This document shows positions 60,041-64,000 of a stretch of 64,000 nt of DNA, piece by piece. The number at the start of each line of letters is the position of its first letter. The first letter of the stretch is position 1. The DNA is from Apostichopus japonicus (Eukaryota > Echinodermata > Holothuroidea > Aspidochirotida > Stichopodidae), in contig NC_092568.1 in NCBI RefSeq assembly GCF_037975245.1, positions 27,090,501 through 27,154,500 of the forward strand, given 5' to 3'. The translations under genes were made by a program, and so were the position numbers. The notes beneath the pieces were generated by a model. It ran no database searches. It saw nothing but the letters and a program-made list of their open reading frames with translations, and was not told the origin of the DNA.

Positions 60041-62314
60041 TATTTTCTGACCTTTTACTTGTTTCCTTGTTCCCATAGAGATGGATGTCAATTGAAATAT
60101 CTAACATAATGCATGCATGCATGAATGATCCAATGTTATGCATCTTCATCTGGTCCCTAACATGTGTGTTTGATTTCGATCATGTTATTCTTATAGTTAA
60201 AAAAGGTCTTAATCAATTAATCACGACCTTACATTTTAACTGCCTGCATGATGAGCTATGATGTTATAATCGTTTGACTTAACATTAGTGGATCCAATTG
60301 GAATCACTAATTTCTATCGCACATGGATTCAATAGAGGCTAGGAAATAGTTGGTTATTCAGGCGCATATAGTGGTAACCCTGAAGATAATTTGTTTACAA
60401 GTGCAAGAAAAATATAATTAGAAATGAGAGAGTGAGAGAGAGGTAGGTGGAGAGAGAAAGAGAAAGAGGAAGATAGTTTGAAATGGATAAGATTAGATGT
60501 CTAAATTTCTTCTTGGATAAACATTTTGACGTCCCATTTCCCGCCTCTTGACCCAAATGTCAAAGTTGCATGTAATGCGTTAGGATTTTATAATCTTATA
60601 TTCAACTTAAATGTAAGCTTCATTTAACGTGCATACGTCACATGCAAATTTAGCGTTGACTATACCATAGGTTGATGTTGTCATGGTAATCAACGTTCCT
60701 TCAAAAAATATAAATGACAATTGTAAAAAGGAAACTATGCTGATTCCGTTGATGATGTAGTTCCTGTTGCTTTAGCGTATGAGGTCGAATAGTTTACCAC
60801 CTTAATTTTTGCTGATATATCTTGAATCCCCAACCCCGCCCCCCACCCCAACCCCGGAACCTTCATCACTCTTATCTCAATAGTTTTTTTTTCATATTGA
60901 TAGCTTAACATATCACAGTAATTCCTGAAAGATTTCAACTACACTATACACGGGTGGACTCTGGTTGTTAGGAAGTTGGGGATGTGATCCTGCGGTCGTG
61001 GAAGCCGATTCTAATGTAGGGGTGTGGGGGGGGGGGGAGTTAAGGTTAAGGTTAAGGTAGTAACACTTGGTAAAGCGCACATTACTGTAAAAAACACTCA
61101 ATGGCGCTGAACAAACAAAACAATTATAAAAACAATTTCTTAAATAAATGAGTCTTTAAAGCAGCTTTAAAAGTTCTGAGTTCTTCTGAGTTCTGAGTTC
61201 TTCCATAGAATAAAATAGTTGCACTTTAGACTTCAAATTGGGCATTCGTATTCAAATCAATACTATAAATTACATCAATAATTATAAGTCTCAAAGCAAG
61301 GTTCTGCTACCATAGCTACTTTGGGATTTTTGTTTGAGTTTGCCAGGGCGGGGGGGGGGGGAAGGGTGGTACACACCACGTATCCATGGGTACATAAATA
61401 CACCCCTCCCTGTAAACGTCACAACTTGACTGCCTCTATTGGTAAAGTATGTCATGTCTGACCGTGTACAATCAGATACTAAGAATCTGTCAATGTTTTC
61501 TTCACAGGAATGACTATTATTTGCCTCCTTTGTTGTTGTCTGTGATACAGATATGTCAGAAATGTCTTAGAAATAAAAAATCTAGAAAATCCCTGGGACA
61601 ATCAATTGTAGAATCTTATTTCGTATATATTGCAACATGGTTAGACTTTTTTAAACTGGCAGAGAGAGGGCGAGAGAGATTGAGAGATGACCAAACGCAA
61701 ACAGTTCCTTTGAAGGCGCAAAGTTTATTTTTGATATTTTGTTGACCGGTATAAAACATTGCTATAGAGTCCAATTCAATTTTTGAGAAATGATCATTTA
61801 AACACCTGACGGCCATCAATTGAAGTGGCTGGACTACCTATTCTAACACACATATGTCATTAGGTCAGTTCCCTTAGATGTAACCATAGTTATTAACTAT
61901 GATGTAACTCAATACGTGTGATTTTTACGGCTTTACTAAATAATACGTGTCAAGGCGGAATGGTGTTGGGTGGGGGATTGGCCAGGAGTGCCCTGTTGTT
62001 TATAATTAAGTGAAAAGAATGTGGTTTGATTGAGTAATTAGAATGTGTAAAACAATGGATAAGGGTGCACTGAAGGGCCGACATCATCATGAACTTATAG
62101 CATCGAAGGAGCATGCTAGAATTGCAGCATATTTCATAGTTATAGAAATAGCCAGCACCCAAATGTTTCTTGATTCTCTGACTACAACGTATCATATCAC
62201 TAAAATTCGGCATAAAAGTCATGATCCTTTAACCGACCGTCACGGGTTCGGTCTTGATTATTGAAATAAAGCGAATGAATTTAATGGTTAGTCTTTTCTA
62301 TGTCTCAAACACAG
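60041..62314. other. COX8-like intron, no gene seen
   Basis: Contains a purine tract (GAGAGAGTGAGAGAG, 60427-60475), a G run followed by three GGTTAA units (61026-61058) and TTCTGAG tandem words at 61159-61200. No exon is visible between the two COX8-like exons. Confidence 0.45.
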
Positions 62315-62446
62315 GCTCGATACCCACTTCAGCTTTGGGAATCAGTGATTGGATTTGGTTCGATAGCCTCGGGAGTCCTCGTACCGGCATACAGCATGTT
62401 CATCTACTTCGCTCATCTCGCAAAATGCAAGAAAGATGAAGAGTAG
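62315..62446 (+). CDS. COX8-like mitochondrial protein, exon 2 (membrane part)
   Basis: Starts right after a CTCAAACACAG acceptor, in phase 0, and reads ARYPLQLWESVIGFGSIASG then VLVPAYSMFIYFAHLAKCKK DEE before TAG (62444-62446). Together with 55221-55319 this gives 76 residues; subunit 8 proteins are around 70. The IGF-S...LVPA...HLA-KK pattern resembles the single-span subunit 8 (vertebrate pattern VGL-S...LLPA...HLE-Y++). Subunit 8 is a small nuclear-encoded part of complex IV in the inner mitochondrial membrane. Similarity is short, so another small mitochondrial membrane protein is possible. A different, longer frame runs over the same DNA from 62254 but ignores the splice site. Confidence 0.62.
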   Translation, partial: ARYPLQLWESVIGFGSIASGVLVPAYSMFIYFAHLAKCKKDEE

Positions 62447-62689
62447 GGGCAACAGAAATCATCTCTTCGTTTTATAGTCAACAACAACAACAAAGAATCA
62501 TATTGTTTTCAAGTAATTAACATCTGCAGTGTATTTTGCTGTCCACGATCATGTTATGCCCCAATATTATATATTATGTTCAAATTCAAAAAACGACTGA
62601 ATTACAGTCAGTACTGTATAATGTATGATGACTTCCAAATATGTTCTTGTGCGTGACTTTGTCGTCGTTATATAAAATTGAAATGAATC

Positions 62690-62695
62690 AATAAA
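62690..62695 (+). terminator. Polyadenylation signal of the COX8-like gene
   Basis: AATAAA lies about 245 bp after the stop codon and is followed within 60 bp by T-rich sequence (TTTTTTTTTTT from about 62741), as expected for a 3' end. No competing AATAAA lies between the stop and this site. Confidence 0.55.
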
Positions 62696-63411
62696 CAATA
62701 ATACACAACATATTTGTATGTTTAAAATAAATAACCGTTGTTTTTTTTTTTTTGCTCGTCTTTACATATTGTCCTAGACAGTTTCACTCAAGCTTCCGTA
62801 GATAAATGGTTCTCTTTTTTTTTTATAAACTTCGTTTATTTTCTTAAGTTTAGTATCAATCATGTTCTAGCTTACTTAGAGAAATAAGCAAAATACAATA
62901 TACAAGGGCAAGATTGTACCAAGTATAATCTATACATATTGTTATTTTATTTCCGTTACAAAATCTTCTTCAATAACTGAAGAACCCAAATTCGATACTT
63001 CCAATTATCGATTCGAATTTAAACAACAAGAACAAGCGCGGAAGTTCAATCAACTCGGTATATAGTTACGGTTAGCTGTTTTTCAATGCATGCATCAAAT
63101 TATCGGGCACATCAATTATTCAATTATGTGACATAGTTGTAATTTTTATTTTGTCATGTCTGGCCTGGGCAGGAACTGGAGAAAATATATAGATATGATC
63201 GACTTCAATTCAAACAATATCCGTTCCTTTATGAATAGGCAGAAGTGACACTCCCCTCCCCCAAATTTGTTTTGGTGCAAACCCTTAATAACATTTTGTT
63301 TTCCTCACTGATATATTAATCCACATTTCTTTGTCTTTGCTTCGTGCTTCTTCTTGCTTTCTTTCCTTTTATCAATTCTTTTTGCCCGTTTTTTTCCCAT
63401 CCTGTCTTGTC
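62696..63411. other. Downstream intergenic DNA
   Basis: AT-rich sequence with no ORF of interest. Confidence 0.5.
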
Positions 63412-63428
63412 TAGGATGAAACTTACTT

Positions 63429-63501
<73 letters not shown>

Positions 63502-63525
63502 CATTGTTAAGTAAGTTTCATCCTA
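63412..63525. repeat. Perfect 23-bp inverted repeat around a (TA)n core
   Basis: TAGGATGAAACTTACTTAAC plus AAT at 63412-63434 is exactly mirrored at 63503-63525, with about 68 bp of mainly TA repeats between. The whole can fold into one long cruciform. It could be a minimal foldback element or the product of inverted duplication at a TA tract. Confidence 0.9.
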
Positions 63526-63539
63526 AGTTTTCATATCTA

Positions 63540-63644
63540 TGTGCATTATTATACGTCGTATTTGTTTTTTTACAATTTTTAATGTTTTGAGCTCTTGTTA
63601 TCAACCAATTTCCATTGTATTTTTACATGAATGGCTGAATAAAT
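63540..63644 (+). repeat. Probable retroelement 3' end feeding the tetranucleotide array
   Basis: TTACATGAATGGCTGAATAA followed by ATATCTATCTATC looks like a 3' end with a simple-repeat tail. The AATAAA at 63637-63642 lies just before the array. The source element is not identifiable. Confidence 0.35.
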
Positions 63645-63968
63645 ATCTATCTATCTATCTGTCTGTCTGTCTGTCTGTCCGTCTGTCCGTCTGTCCGTCT
63701 GTCCGTCTGTCCGTCCGTCCGTCCGTCCGTCCGTCCGTCCGTCCGTCCGTCCGTCCGTCCGTCCGTCCGTCCGTCCGTCCGTCCGTCCGTCCGTCCGTCC
63801 GTCCGTCCGTCCGTCCGTCCGTCCGTCCGTCCGTCCGTCCGTCCGTCCGTCCGTCCGTCCGTCCGTCCGTCCGTCCGTCCGTCCGTCCGTCCGTCCGTCC
63901 GTCCGTCCGTCCGTCCGTCCGTCCGTCCGTCCGTCCGTCCGTCCGTCCGTCCGTCCGTCCGTCCGTCC

Positions 63969-64000
<32 letters not shown>
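63645..64000. repeat. Tetranucleotide array (ATCT, GTCT, GTCC), cut by window end
   Basis: The array goes from ATCT units to GTCT, then a mixed GTCT/GTCC zone, then about 65 pure GTCC units (63713-63970), and back to GTCT at the right edge. It continues past the window. The layered order suggests stepwise mutation and expansion from the centre. Confidence 0.95.

Noticed and set aside
62254-62439. 61-residue ORF starting upstream of the acceptor at 62314
   Set aside because: A different frame after a clear splice acceptor gives a coherent membrane protein joining exon 55221-55319 in phase.

Overview
The window reads as nuclear DNA of an invertebrate animal: AT-rich, intron-rich, with few genes and many mobile elements, microsatellites and minisatellites. 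The host genes look metazoan, and repeats of this kind (Penelope-like elements with GIY-YIG nuclease and hammerhead ribozymes, hAT and Harbinger MITEs, a tRNA-derived SINE) fit a marine deuterostome, perhaps an echinoderm. That placement is inference. No bacterial operon, CRISPR array or rRNA gene is visible.

Genes. (1) A minus-strand gene with widely spaced exons covers about 33.2 kb down to 4.6 kb and continues beyond the left edge. Its three visible coding exons (32906-33176, 20850-20947, 4582-4627) join in phase and resemble the N-terminal part of PPP1R37 (LRRC68), a leucine-rich-repeat regulator of protein phosphatase 1, including an RVxF-type PP1-docking motif. (2) A plus-strand single-exon gene at 41128-43947 encodes a 939-residue protein with nine C2H2 zinc fingers. 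(3) A minus-strand intronless rhodopsin-class GPCR lies at 46830-47894. (4) A two-exon plus-strand gene (55221-55319 and 62315-62446) encodes a 76-residue protein with a mitochondrial-type leader and one membrane segment, resembling cytochrome c oxidase subunit 8. Two further small ORFs (33821-34120, 53219-53413) are only possible genes.

Mobile elements. The PPP1R37-like introns and flank hold a PIF/Harbinger relic with TTA target duplication (4911-6139), a hAT-like MITE with 8-bp target duplication (4055-4365), a 5'-truncated LINE inserted in a 55/56-bp minisatellite (13318-14612), a foldback repeat family in several copies, and a tRNA-derived SINE (28625-28880). The right third holds a head-to-head pair of truncated Penelope-like elements (49125-50594), each carrying the GIY-YIG nuclease end and a complete-looking type I hammerhead ribozyme. 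It also holds a 285-bp MITE with 9-bp target duplication (55945-56229), and a 1-kb hAT-like element with internal tandem repeats and a second element nested inside (59019-60032). Long (TA)n tracts lie near 49.1, 50.6, 53.1 and 63.5 kb, and a GTCC-type tetranucleotide array runs off the right end.

The most interesting items are the paired hammerhead ribozymes and the two split genes that can be recovered only by joining exons.
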